Of a DNA stretch of 64,000 bases, positions 33,801 through 45,345 are shown in pieces; positions within the stretch are counted from its first letter, which is position 1, and every line of letters begins with the position of its first letter. The position numbers and the translations under genes were made by a program. The notes beneath the pieces are model-generated. The model worked only from the letters and a program-made list of their open reading frames with translations, did not search any database and was not told the origin of the DNA. The DNA comes from Conchocele bisecta (Eukaryota > Mollusca > Bivalvia > Lucinida > Thyasiridae): contig CM055275.1 of NCBI GenBank assembly GCA_029237695.1, positions 7,059,131 through 7,123,130 on the forward strand. The letters run 5' to 3'.

Positions 33801-34735
33801 GGTAAAAGCAAATAATTGTACAAACTCAACAGCATCGTGGACAATGGGAAATACCATAGTAAACTCTGAAGACAGAACTGAACATTTAGGCCTCTTACGA
33901 ACTAAAAAAAGGAGAATGATATTAATGTTGATGAACGGATTATTCTAACCAGACGAACCCTATATAGCTTAATCACCACGGATGTGCATGGTACCAATGG
34001 GCTTACAAGGGCGGATTCAGGGGGGGGGGGGGGGACCCGGCGCGCGCCCCCCCACCCCTAAAATTGAACTGTAATAGTGATACAATGAAAAATCTCATGA
34101 GCAGATGCCACGCGCTCAACTATAACAATACAAAGCGTTCATTTACGAGAATTGACTAAATCCTACTAATGTATAGCCTACCCAGTATCGAAAAACTCCA
34201 GGATCAACTCCCGGCAAAACCAGTGTGGAAAGATATGGTGCGGAAAACTGTGAATCTCTATTGGACTCAATCTCTGAAAGATGACCTTGTCAATAAATCA
34301 ACAGTGAAATTCATGAACATCTTGGTTCTTGAAATTGGTAAAACTCACCACTCTTGGGATATATTAGATACTAACATCACAGAAGTTCGTAAGGTAATTA
34401 CCAAAGTCCGTATGCTGACTGGAACTTACATGCTGCAATCAAACAAACATAGATTCAGTAACCGCACAACAACTCCGACCTGCCAGCTGTGCCAGTTGGA
34501 GGACGAGGATATCGTCCGCACGATCACCAGATGTCCTGCCCTGGCATCGCAGCGCCGCCAATACATTCCCAAGATAAAAGCAGAATTGAACCGTATCCTG
34601 GGCTCGGATGTACTGTCACAGAAGAGTTACAACAATAGAGAATCAATAACCAAGGTTATCCTGGGTTCCTGGTTACAAACCACCAGTAATAACGCTAAAC
34701 ACTGCAAACCTACACCTACTTGATAGACTATCAAC
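30877..34735 (+). pseudogene. Decayed APE-type non-LTR retrotransposon
   Basis: The reading moves through at least seven segments in changing frames. From 30880 to about 31500 there is proline-rich, low-order sequence (several frames), probably the ORF1 end or linker. From about 31520 the endonuclease domain appears: LQEHLL at ~31670, GDLNG at ~32012 after a frame shift, and DHLPV at ~32240. The reverse transcriptase follows: GKSAD and FKTGIVTPVLKKGK (33000-33170), motif A with QKAFDVVDH (~33395), motif B GVRQGGVLS (~33550), motif C as CADDVALLS (~33680). A stretch after HGTNGL is missing and replaced by a G-rich insert at 34013. The last segment (34169-34723) holds a Cys-rich end, CQLC...RC at ~34481. 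There is a TGA at 32761 and frame changes near 31040, 32010, 32645, 33300, 33595, 33905 and 34020, so it cannot be active. The clade is uncertain (I/Jockey-like group). Confidence 0.9.
34013..34066. repeat. G-run insert in the retrotransposon
   Basis: GGCGGATTCAG, 15 G residues, then a short CG-rich stretch and CCCCTAAAATT. It is an inverted G/C structure of a kind scattered in animal genomes. It sits where the palm/thumb-to-C-terminus linker of the retrotransposon should be. Confidence 0.6.
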
Positions 34736-34794
34736 AGTATAACTATGTAATAAACTCCATTTGGAAAGAGCTAACTTACTGAGGGAATTTTCGA

Positions 34795-35785
34795 ATGCAA
34801 TATAAAACCACAGGATATAAACACATATGTAAAGAATATACTTTCCTATTCAATGTTTTGTCATCATGGGCTAACATCAATTTTTCAGAGAAAAGTATAT
34901 CAAAAGAAATTACATGGAATAATTATAATATAAAGTATCAAAACAAAACAATATACAATGTAGATCAAATCTTGGCACGAAAGGGGTATCAAATTTATAG
35001 AACCGTTATATGATTATAGAGTAAACAGATTTATCGGTTTTAATGATTTTGCTGAAATGTATAATATAAGGGCAGATGATATTATCAAATACCAAGGTTT
35101 AGTAAATAATATTAATCTGCAATGGAAAGAAAAAATTAAAACAGAAAACATAAATGCCGTACAAACTCTGAAACCTATTTTACAAAAAGTGCAGACAGGT
35201 AATGGAGTAAATAAACTTCTATACACTATACAAACAAATAAAACAAATATAGAATCAATAAAATCGGAGCAGAAATGGACGAACGAATTTTCACATTTTA
35301 ATTTTGAATGGAAAAATATATACACAACTTGTATGCAATTTACAATAGATACCACACTACGGAATGTTCAGTATAAATATTTAATGAGAATCATAGGCAC
35401 AAATAAATTATTACTTAATTGTGGCATGGTACCAAGTAGTTTATGTGATTTTTGCAGCATGAATGTGGAAAATATAAAACATTTATTCTGAGAATGCCCA
35501 AACGTACAACATGTATGGTCACAACTAAGAACATTCTTAAATGAAAGAGGTGTTGCTTACGGAGTGAATTTTAATAAGATGTAATTTGGTGTAAACCAAA
35601 CAAATCTTATCGCTAAACAATTTAATTTCATTATCATACTTGCAAAATATTTCTTGATTAAATGCAAATATGAAAAACAAGAATTGTCATTTAATTTGTT
35701 CATGCAATATTTGAAAAGACGAATCAATATTGAAAAAGAAATAGCCACAATGAAAGACAAGCTAGATCTACATAAAATGGGGTAA
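34795..35785 (+). pseudogene. 3' part of an L1/Tx1-like retrotransposon
   Basis: Only the region downstream of the reverse transcriptase remains. Two frames join near 35000 (34795-35013, then from about 34985 in another frame). The C-terminal domain is clear: a QYKYLMRIIGTNKLLLNCG stretch at ~35362 followed by the Cys/His motif CDFC...NIKHLF at ~35450-35490, where TGA replaces the expected tryptophan codon before ECP. A TAA interrupts again at 35582, after which the frame runs to 35785 with a basic, helical tail. It is 5'-truncated, as is usual for LINE insertions. No poly(A) tail is evident. It lies in the same direction as, and 60 bp after, the previous element. Clade is inferred from the C-terminal layout. 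Confidence 0.8.
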
Positions 35786-37097
35786 TTTCAAATGTACCTT
35801 TGTAATGCAATATACAATACCATAATATACACTTTATTGGATGAAATGGATGATTTGCCATAGTTTCATCTTCTTATTTTAAAGGAAAACACATGTACTG
35901 ACCAAGATATCATTTGAAGATAATAGTGTCTGGTACCACAGTACTAGTTAGCAATACTCTCAACAGTTTGTGTGCATTGTATTATGAGCATAAGCAGAAG
36001 AACCATCACCACTGCATTAAACATGTATAATAAATATTAGATTGTCAAGTTTAAATGGCGCCTATTTTAAAAATAATATGGCCGCCATTTTAAAATATCC
36101 TTAAATAATTATGCCAATACTTCTTACCCATAATAAATAATAATAAAAACACCGCATATAACGTTTACGTTAAATATAAATCAATTTCAATGGCGGCCAT
36201 TTTGAAATTCAAATGGCGGCAATGCAATTGAACCAACTTCAGTGCTGTTATATGTTGTATATAGATAGGTTTTCAAGTAAACACACACGTTCCAATGACA
36301 ATATAATTTGAAAGAACATAACTACAGCCACAGAAATACTAGAATGTGTAACAAATGTTTGTGTGGCCATGTACATAACACACTTAGTTTCGGTGGCCAT
36401 TTTGAGGATAAAGATTACTCGTAGCACAATACCAGTTAGCAACAATCTCAACAGACTGTGTTCAAAGAAATATTAGTATAACCAGAAGGAAATTACAAAA
36501 GCTTACCACAACATCCAAACATGTAAAATAAATACTGGATTTCCAATTTTGAAATGGCAGCCATATTGAAAATCAAAATGGATTGTATCTCAAAATGAAT
36601 TGAACTCGTTCTGCCAATATTTCTTGTCCACAGTAATGTGTTTGCCGCTGCAAAAAGCACCACACATAATGTCTTGTCTTAACTTTCAATGGCGGCCATT
36701 TTTTATTTCAAGATGGCGGCCATATGGCTTATATAAAAAATATAACCAACCCCAGTTTTGTTGTATGTGGTCTATAGATGAAAAAAAAATTGGTTCAAAC
36801 AAAGTAGCAAAAAAACAACCACGAAACATAAAATAACGACATAACTGTATACACTATATCAGGCTATCACCATGACTTTTTACTTCAATGAGAAACGAAA
36901 GTATACGTGTACAATACGACTAATTATAATGAAATTATATATGCGAATCATCGACATAAGTACCATTATATTGCGATCAGCAACCAACGTAATTATGCTC
37001 TAATATGAATGTGTGTATCTGGTGCTCTGTTGGTGGCACATGGCGTAAGGTTCTAATCTGTCCGTCGGATCCAGATTTCGCAGAGTGGGTGAGATCT
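35786..37097. other. No gene; ATGGCGGCCAT-rich repeats
   Basis: YY1-like cores (ATGGCGGCCATTTT or complement) occur at about 36070, 36188, 36215, 36688 and 36712, set in two diverged copies of a ~500-bp unit: AATACTCTCAACAGTTTGTG at 35953 against CAATCTCAACAGACTGTG at 36443, and AAACATGTATAATAAATA at 36020 against AAACATGTAAAATAAATA at 36516. Confidence 0.55.
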
Positions 37098-37403
37098 GTA
37101 GCCTATTTCATCAACATTGCAAAGTATACTTTACTAGCAAAGTATACTTTGAGAGAGAAATCATTTATTTTTCCTGAAATGCATTATTTCATATAGAACT
37201 AACAAATGCATATATTTCATGATTAAAAGTATGCAGAATTTATTATACTGAATGTATTACATTATCACAGCCAAATTGGCTGTGATAATGTAATAAATTC
37301 AGTATAATAAAAAATAATAAATTTATCATAAAATTGAAAATTTCTCCCTCAAAGTATACTTTGCTACTAAAGTATGCTTTGCAATGTTGATGGAATAGGC
37401 TAC
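37098..37403. repeat. MITE with GTAGCC...GGCTAC ends, copy 2
   Basis: Same layout as 9278-9591. The ends here contain AAAGTATACTTT, itself a perfect 12-bp palindrome, twice in the left arm; the right arm has two more, one slightly decayed. The central hairpin ATTACATTATCACAGCC is preserved. Confidence 0.85.
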
Positions 37404-37764
37404 TGGCTTTACATTAGTATCAAGTGAACAGATTGCTAGTAAAGTGGTCAACAACTATATAAATCTAGCATGTCACATGCCCTAAGCATATTGATCACCA
37501 ACCATGTACAAAGAGGAACCTGTCTGACCCGGACGACATATTAAGCTTGTGTGTTTAATTGTGTTGGAGTTTCACTGTACTTTATCTGTATCGCAAAACT
37601 TGCAGTGTGCTTGAATTACAGTTGTAGCTCTATAAACCAGACATACGGGGACCTTCAAGAGTGTCGGCCATTTAGGATGGTGTAAATTGTTTTACACATT
37701 ATGTAGAAAACAATTAGCACGGTTGTCCTGTATAACTGCAACTGATTACCGTTGTATAACCTTT

Positions 37765-37950
37765 TAGCCCTTATACTACTGAATAAAATATTTGGTCTGC
37801 TGTTTTTTTTTATTTTCCATTTTTCCCATCAAAAAATATACTTTGAAAGCACTTTAGAATGCTGAGAAACCATGTTTTTGTTGAGAAAAAGGCAAAACAT
37901 AAAACAAAAGCAAACAACAATTTTCGTTCCCAGCATACTAAGTGTTAATG
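37765..37950. repeat. Diverged relative of the 22163 MITE
   Basis: TTTTAGCCCTTATACTACTG near the left is inverted to CAGCATACTAAGTGTTAA near the right, with GTCTGCTGTTTTTTTT inside. Ends are less regular than at 22163. Confidence 0.5.
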
Positions 37951-38452
37951 GATTTATGCTAACGTACACTGGAACATCAAGGTGCTGATACATGGTCCCC
38001 AGGTACTTGCTAATGTGGCACTCTGTGGTTTTATAGCCGTATACCCGTCCTGGCTGGGCTGACACTATCGGTCTTGTGAAAATGTAGGCGCTACATTGTC
38101 ATGTTTCATTTAAACTGGCCCCAATAAGCTCAACGCGTATTTTAGCATGTTTATATGCTAAGATCCGACAACGAGCGTAGTCAATGTTTTTCTGGCATCT
38201 GGGCATCTGGGCAGAAGTGGGCAGCTGATATATAACTCACAAACAACATTTTCACAGGCTGATGCTGGGCCAACTCAAAACAAAACTCATATTTGTGTTA
38301 TTCAGTAAGAAATAAATGCTGAAATACAGCATATGACCGGATCTCTATTAAAAGATTTGCAAAGGGAAAAAACTAGCTACGATCCCTCATTAACTGTAAT
38401 TGGCGCTTTCCCGCAAGCGCATATCTATCGCCCTCCCCGCACACAGGCAATC

Positions 38453-38700
38453 AAATGTGAAAGTGAAAGTGAATGGGTTTAACGCCCGAGCAACTGCTAA
38501 GGTCATAGCAGGGATAGACGGGACCACAGTTTAAAGTCTCATCCGACAGATCAGTGGGCATGGTGGGATGGCAATACATTGAAAGTATTTGTGATGCCCG
38601 AGGCGAGGTTTGAACCCACCACGTCCGAGCAACTGCTAGGGTCATCGCAGGGATAGACGGGACCACAGTTTAAAGTCTCATCTGACAGACCAGTGGGAAC
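38453..38700. repeat. SINE-like element with internal duplication
   Basis: CGAGCAACTGCTAAGGTCAT...GACGGGACCACAGTTTAAAG appears at 38488 and again at 38626. Between them, on the minus strand, GGTTCAAACC matches a tRNA B-box (GGTTCRANNCC), suggesting a tRNA-derived SINE. GAATGGGTTTAACGCC near the left edge is a phrase I associate with bivalve SINEs. Confidence 0.55.
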
Positions 38701-38840
38701 TTTGGGTAGCATTCAGTCGTGGAAAAACAATTCACCATGTCTCAACGAACCGTATCGCAGCATCACTCGGAACTGATTGGTCACAGGGTCTACTATTCCC
38801 GCATGCTTTCTCTGGCTGCGATACAGTTTCTTAATTTTTC

Positions 38841-39327
38841 GGAATGGAAAAGAAGACCATGTGGGAAGTGTGGTGAAGCTCCAACTGATTCAAAACAGTC
38901 TTCAAAAACTATATAACTCACCAAGCCTGATCACCGATCAAGATATGGAGACGCTATAAAGATATGTAGTCCTCCTGTACAAGCGCATGTCGACGTTGAC
39001 CACGGTAAACAGCCTCTTTGCATCCGGAACATGGCAGCTGGACAACATCCCTCCTACTAGTGACGCCTTGCAAAAACTTGCCAGCCGTGCTGCCTACCAA
39101 GCTGGCCATTTATGCAACTCCAAACCTACCTGATCCGATGGATGGGGTCTGGGCAAAGAAAGGAAACCACTTGGTGTCCTGTGTGTTGTCTGAAACCTGA
39201 GGCAGAGATGGCCTGCAGGGATCTGATCAAGACTTAGTGTGCTTGTCAAAACAGCAACTGTACTGGCAAGTGCAAATATGGCAAGGATAATCTCCCATGC
39301 ACACATCTCTGTGTATGTGAAGGATAG
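38841..39327 (+). pseudogene. Decayed multi-copy gene with CXC-like C-terminus
   Basis: The protein reading changes frame and has stops, but three blocks are recognisable. Block 1 (38841-39115) includes NSPSLITDQDMET, a TAA at 38956, then RYVVLLYKRMSTLTTVN and DNIPPTSDALQK...RAAYQAG. Block 2 (39120-39190) has LPDPMDGVWAKKGNHLV. Block 3 (39193-39325) has KPEAEMACRDLIK, a TAG at 39235, then a cysteine array C-A-C-x4-C-x3-C-x8-C-x3-C-x-C. From memory this order (Y.VLLYDR.S, IPPT..AL, AYQAG, PEA..AC, cysteine cluster) belongs to a large uncharacterised invertebrate family with mobile-element-like copy number. The cysteine cluster resembles tesmin/TSO1-type CXC domains. No intact copy is here; its function is unknown. 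Confidence 0.6.
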
Positions 39328-41622
39328 TGAACATGAAATTTCGAGCATCCATGCATTGTGTGACAGTAATTGAGTAAAATGGTTAAGCAATTATATTTCG
39401 GAATTAATATATCTTCTATTTATTTTTAATTTTACGATTTGCCAATACTTCTATAATGTAATGTTATTATAATACACATGTCCGAAAAACTTACCGCTAT
39501 ACATTAAAATGCATATTTCTATCTTGTGTTGGTCAACACTTTTGAATACTTAAATATGTGAAGGACAACATGGGGTCACCAGGGGTGTCCATTTTGACGG
39601 TTTGCCACGTTTTGATAAGTAAAATAGTAGTATTATAATCCCAATTACGTAATAGGCATTAGTGTGTGTAAATACACATTAAACTAGTCAGATTATATGT
39701 AACTTGGATTAGAAAATGTGCCATTAGGATTCGAAAATATGACCAGTTTGCATATTATGCGTATTTTGTGATTTCCATGAATCGAAAATGGCGGACATCT
39801 TGAATTACAGTGGTCTACCTATATCATAGCTACATTTAAACACCTTCAACACAATCCTTATATATGAAAACCTATGTATTGACATCAAAATAATCAGTAT
39901 ATCTCGCTTCTATCTCAAGTTATTGCAATTTCTTTAGTTATCAAACGCGGATGGTGGCCATCTTGGTTTTGAGGAGGTTACGTACCTCGAATCAAATGTA
40001 TCCCAATTTATTTGAATTCAGCAACCTTAAAACCCCTGTATACAAAGTTTCATGCTTTCCTCAAAAAGGTGAACATTTTTTTGTTTATCCGCCCCATTAC
40101 AGTGTATAACTGACAGACTAGGAACGCTAAAGTAATTGAATGTGCCCCTCCTTCTAAATTCGATACCAGGGCACCGATTGTGGGGCCTTTAAAGTTACTC
40201 GAGTAAGGTCAAAATTATTGTAACTCTGCTTGTTCTAGTGGTTGGTCCTCGTGTTATTCGAGTGGCTACTCAGAAGTTACAACGAAAAACGCCCATTAAT
40301 AATACCGCACTTCCTAGTTAGGCAGAGATGACTTGTCGTGACAAAAAGGATTTGCTCCACTAAATTTCCGATCAGTGCAGCATAAAATTGGTCTGCATAT
40401 TCAGTTCAGGACGTGAAATTTTCGTCCTCGACAGCTATTCATGATGCATAATATAGTAGTAAACCCATATCAAGTTGCAAGAGTCTGTAAGTTGATCAGC
40501 GTTTATACTGGTAACAAACAAAGTAGCCTAAAACACCTTTTGTTGCATCGCAATATTTTACGATTCATGACTGATTCCCGATTTTGTTTGGGCTCCGTAA
40601 ACAACATCGTTTGAGCTGGGTCCATACCCCACTGTTTCGAGTGACGTCACAACCACCTGCGAAATTACTCATGTGCGCCACTATTTATAGTAAATACTGT
40701 ATCGTTTGATACTAATTGAAATAAATATAGTTTTGTAAATACATTTAAATATAATTTATTTAATTTCACATCATAACTTTAATCTGCGAATAAATACTAT
40801 TGGTCTGTAGGACACATCTACTGTTTGTGTAGGTAATATATGTCTGCATAAAACATGGTTGCTACCTACGTATTGTAGGGTTTAATATTTAAAATTTGTG
40901 TAACGCCGATGAGTTTTCAAAAGTATGTTACGTACGTAAATGTCTGTATAGTATGGTGTATATATGGAGACCGACCCACACATTCGGATACAAATATTTT
41001 GCAGAAATAATATTTAATACAAATTTCATGAAATCAGTATCTGCTATATCTACATACACAATGGTCCGGTTATTTAACGTGTGTATGCAATATTGTTCAT
41101 ACGCTTCAGTTCTTATTGGTAATTAAATTAAGTACTAATTTGTATGCTCCTATTACAAGCACAACGGAAATTGCTCGTTGAGCCAATACATGTATTACTA
41201 TGATGTGGTCGCAATAGCAATGCAACAGGCAACAACTTGGTGTATGCGTTGTATATTTATGGCATGTACTTTAGATTTAGTGCAGACGTCATTTGACTTC
41301 CTCCGTTCACCTTGGGGCAGATATAGACAGAAAGTATGTATCGCAAATATGCAAACATTATGTAATTGGTAACGAAAATACAACAAATAATGCAATGTAT
41401 GATGTTTATGTTATAGACGGAAGTACGGAAATAAACAAAGGAATGAAAATGAGATTGTTTTACACCTGCTGAGCGGATATTATATTATAAAACAATAGAT
41501 TTGTTATGGTTTATGATGTACAATAACACTACCATAACTCCGTATCCATACAATTAGTAGTATTAATGCGCACTGTAAGCACTGGGTGCATACTGGTTGG
41601 GGCATCGAACACAGAGCTGGAC
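39328..41622. other. No gene supported
   Basis: ATGGCGGACATCTTG at 39788 and GGTGGCCATCTTGG at 39953 are YY1-like. The pair of opposite frames at 41178-41395 (64 and 65 codons) overlap and match no family I know. Confidence 0.5.
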
Positions 41623-41887
41623 ATAGAGAATAGTAGGTTAGTGCCGTGAATGGGAAAAAATATCTGGCAAGGTTCAGGAAACGGGATGGGCGAGGCTCTG
41701 CCGAGCACATCCCGTTTCCGTGCCGCGCCAGATATTTTTTCCCATTCACGGCACTAACCTACTATTATATTTATCCCGTCAACACCTACAAATGGCTGTA
41801 AAATGCAAAAATAGTATTGACTGGATATCAAAAATGTTTCACGGCACCGTGTTTCACGGCACATACGCACTGTGTTGACGGGATAAA
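41623..41887 (-). repeat. Composite palindromic element, copy H (deletion subfamily)
   Basis: Reverse orientation, part 2 then part 1. Part 1 has the same ~40-bp internal deletion as copy D at 7028: AAAATGCAAAAATAGTATTG joins directly. Part 2 arms are near-perfect. Confidence 0.85.
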
Positions 41888-42914
41888 TAGTATACTTCTA
41901 CTTTCTGTCTGTCCAAAGCGAGCTGCTGTACTGCAAGTTGTATTCAGAATATTGACAGTATACCGAAATGAGACCACATATGATACAATAGATCACCGTA
42001 CAGTGATAATACAATAATTGTTAACAGATACCGCGGTGCAAGTATTACAAGATGTGTGTGGAAAACCAAAGCATGGTGATACTGGATATACATTTCATAA
42101 GGTCGGCCATATTGTATATGCAATATAACACGCTTATGCCACAAATTATATGTTTTTGTTGCTTATTATTATCAATACCAATATGTTAAGCACCTTGGGA
42201 CTATGTTAGTTCATATATGTGTGTTGTTTCGATACTTAATTACTCGTACGTGCCTGGTCTTTAAATAATTCATAAAATTCATGTAAAATGGCAGCCATGT
42301 CGGACTTGTGTACATCATATTCTTGATAAAATGGATTGATAAACATGTAACCGTCTATAAAGTATTAAATGCCTGACGCTTATCATGCTTATCGGTATTT
42401 GTGTTTTTAAAACTGCTATCACAATACGATATGCCCCTACATGTAGTACAGTATTATTTCAATGGCGGCCATCTTGTTTATGCAAATTAATAGGCTTAAG
42501 CTTCTACTTCTAAAGGTCTATCATGCGGAAATATATAGAGTATATATGTTTAGTCACATTGGTAGCATAAATCTTTGGTGCGCAGAGATGGTATTAAAAG
42601 TCATAGTTTATGCCGGTACGCCCAGGGCCTAATGGGGAATACTAGGAACTTTCATATAACTTACAAAATCATTTTACAACAAAAGCAATTTTCAAATTCT
42701 GGAACTGGCAGGTCAACTAACCGCTACGACGATCATGATGATTGCCAGATTACCATGATTACATCATATACAGTCCAAAAGAGTTACCATGTTGTTGGTG
42801 CAAACCAGTAGTGTTGACATTTCCGATCCAAATGATATGTTTTGGACTTTTGACTACCATATGAATTGTCTCAACGACACTGATCAAATGTTGTCACGAC
42901 AGAGATACACATTA
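41888..42914. other. No gene seen
   Basis: AATGGCAGCCATGTCGGA at 42286 and AATGGCGGCCATCTTG at 42460 are again YY1-like. No coding signature. Confidence 0.5.
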
Positions 42915-43500
42915 CTGGCATAGGTTATTTTTATCCAAAATGTGTTGAATGTCAACATAGCTTAAGGAAGTTATTTAAGTTAGCTGGTACGGTTATCCTA
43001 GCCATGTAAGTATATAGTGTATATGTATATATTGTATATGGAAAGTGCATGTATCACGTCATGAACATAGCGATGTCCTGCACGTATGTGAAACACAGAC
43101 ATCGTGTATGTGGTCAGAATTTACATGATTATACACATCATGACAATGACGACTTTTCTTGTACACCCCTATGGCACCTACTCCACGTGCAGTGAGCAAG
43201 GTTTTCATTGTCTTCTTACAACATGCACATGGTGTGTAGTATCTATGATAGTGATGATACCTCTTCGATTTTTGTTGTATGGTTGCTTTCCTGATTATAA
43301 CTTGTGGAAGTGATTACATATAACTGGCATAGATTATGTTTGTCCCAAACAAACACAAAACATGTTGATTGTCAACATAACTTGAGGAAGTTACTCAAAA
43401 TAACTGACACGCGTTATCCTATCCCTGAAAGAATAATATGTCCGCAATCAAACTATGCATGGTATATGGAAATTGTATGTACAACATCATAAAGATAACA
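42915..43500. repeat. Old ~400-bp tandem duplication
   Basis: ACTGGCATAGGTTATTTTTA...GTCAACATAGCTTAAGGAAG at 42913 is echoed by ACTGGCATAGATTATGTTTG...GTCAACATAACTTGAGGAAG at 43322. Both are followed by a GTTATCCTA and an ATATGGAAA stretch. Diverged; not coding. Confidence 0.55.
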
Positions 43501-43660
43501 CAACCTGTATGTCATGTGTATATCTACATGAAATTACATGTACAACACAATAATGTATTTGTGTACATGTATCATTACGAATAAATAGTATCTTTTTCAA
43601 TTGTTTGTGGAGCATGGGTGGGGAGCTGTGCATTGGATGCATCCAACATTTACATGGTGT

Positions 43661-43697
43661 ACATCATCATCATCATCATCATCACCAACATCATCAT
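43661..43697 (+). repeat. (CAT)n microsatellite
   Basis: About eight CAT triplets then interrupted copies. It produces a histidine run in a 79-codon frame that has no other support. Confidence 0.85.
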
Positions 43698-44452
43698 AAC
43701 ATGCATGTACATACGACTGCAAATATTAGGATGGGGAGTTGGGATTATATCTTAAACATTGTTAGACCACTGCTCTGTGCCTCAATTACAAATGTAAGTG
43801 GTTACCCTGGCAAACACGTTCAGTCATATGGACAATACGCATGATAATCATGCTAATATGACAATGCCACCATTTCCAAACACCATCATTGACCATAGAT
43901 CGAAACATGCTACCTCACCTAGAAGTGTATCGTTTGTATTTTTTCTAAATACCCATATTCTGATGTATGTATTCACAGAAATTATCATGATCATGGTATT
44001 AGTCGAAAGATATAATACAATTGAGGAACATGCTAGATATTTAAAGTGAAACATTAATGAACATTTCGTAGAGTTGAGAATACTTCTTTTCATTGTAGAT
44101 GCTGTAGCAGTGAGAGACACAAATAAACCAATTAAATGAACATCGCAACATTTCAACATGTTGAACACGTCGTCGAATTATATGGATGAAACAGCATACA
44201 ATTCACCATCGCTATCATGATTATCACGGTTATGTCCAAAGTGGTATCAAAATGAGCAAGGCCATTAACATCACGCTGTAAACTACAGTTAAGTCAACAG
44301 CTCCCTTTTAAATTGTATATAAAATGAAAATAACTGATACAGGTTATCTACTATTTGACAACGGAAGGGAGAAAAATCTCACACAACTAGAAGAAATAAC
44401 TGTATCAGGTTATTTCGAACGTAACTGAAATCAGCTATACCCCTGACTGTTC

Positions 44453-45345
44453 ATGCTCGGTCGGTATGTAATGAGATTTTTGCGAGTTACATTTTTTTGG
44501 TGTTCAGCAAAATTCAGTAATTTTTCGGACTGCTAACTTGAAATTCAAGTTCAATTAATTATGCCATAAATTTAAAGTCATCTGTATTCCAATTTAATTA
44601 TGCTCGGTCGATAAGATATGAGATTCCACAAGTTAATTTTTTTGGCAGTCAGCCAAAATGAGTAATTGTTAGGACTGCTAACTGGAAATTCAAGTTAATT
44701 CCATTAAGTTTGCTATACGTATTTCAAGTTCGCAATTTAAATGTTTTGGCCGTCAGCAAAAATAAGTATTTTTTTAGGAATGCTAACTTGAAATTCAAGT
44801 TAATTCAATTAATAATTCAGCTGTATTCAAATTTTATTATGCTCGGTCGGTATGTAATGAGATTTTTGCGAGTTACATTTTTTTGGTGTTCAGCAAAATT
44901 CAGTAATTTTTCGGACTGCTAACTTGAAATTCAAGTTCAATTAATTATGCCATAAATTTAAAGTCATCTGTATTCCAATTTAATTATGCTCGGTCGATAA
45001 GATATGAGATTCCACAAGTTAATTTTTTTGGCGGTCAGCCAAAATGAGTAATTGTTAGGACTGCTAACTGGAAATTCAAGTTAATTCCATTAAGTTTGCT
45101 ATACGTATTTCAAGTTCGCAATTTAAATGTTTTGGCCGTCAGCAAAAATAAGTATTTTTTTAGGAATGCTAACTTGAAATTCAAGTTAATTCAATTAATA
45201 ATTCAGCTGTATTCAAATTTTATTATGCTCGGTCGGTATGATATGAGATTTTGCAAGTTAAATTTTTCGGCGGTCAGCAAAAATAAGTAATTTTTAGGAA
45301 TGGTAATTTGAACTTCAATTATGCTTGGTCGGTATGATAGGAGAT
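44453..45345. repeat. 386-bp tandem repeat with internal sub-repeats
   Basis: ATGCTCGGTCGGTATG occurs at 44453, 44839 and 45225, exactly 386 bp apart. The first two units appear to differ by a single base (GGCAGTCAGCC versus GGCGGTCAGCC). Each unit is built from about three diverged sub-units with GCTAACTTGAAATTCAAGTT. The repeated 64-70 codon frames follow from the duplication. Confidence 0.95.

Noticed and set aside
36600..36836. 78-codon plus frame
   Set aside because: It spans two YY1-like repeat cores and an A-run, with no conserved domain.
40560..40700. Possible promoter region with a GTGACGTCAC site
   Set aside because: No downstream gene, TATA box arrangement or exon could be identified.
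43605..43844. Histidine-rich 79-codon frame
   Set aside because: The histidines come from the (CAT)n microsatellite; no other coding sign.
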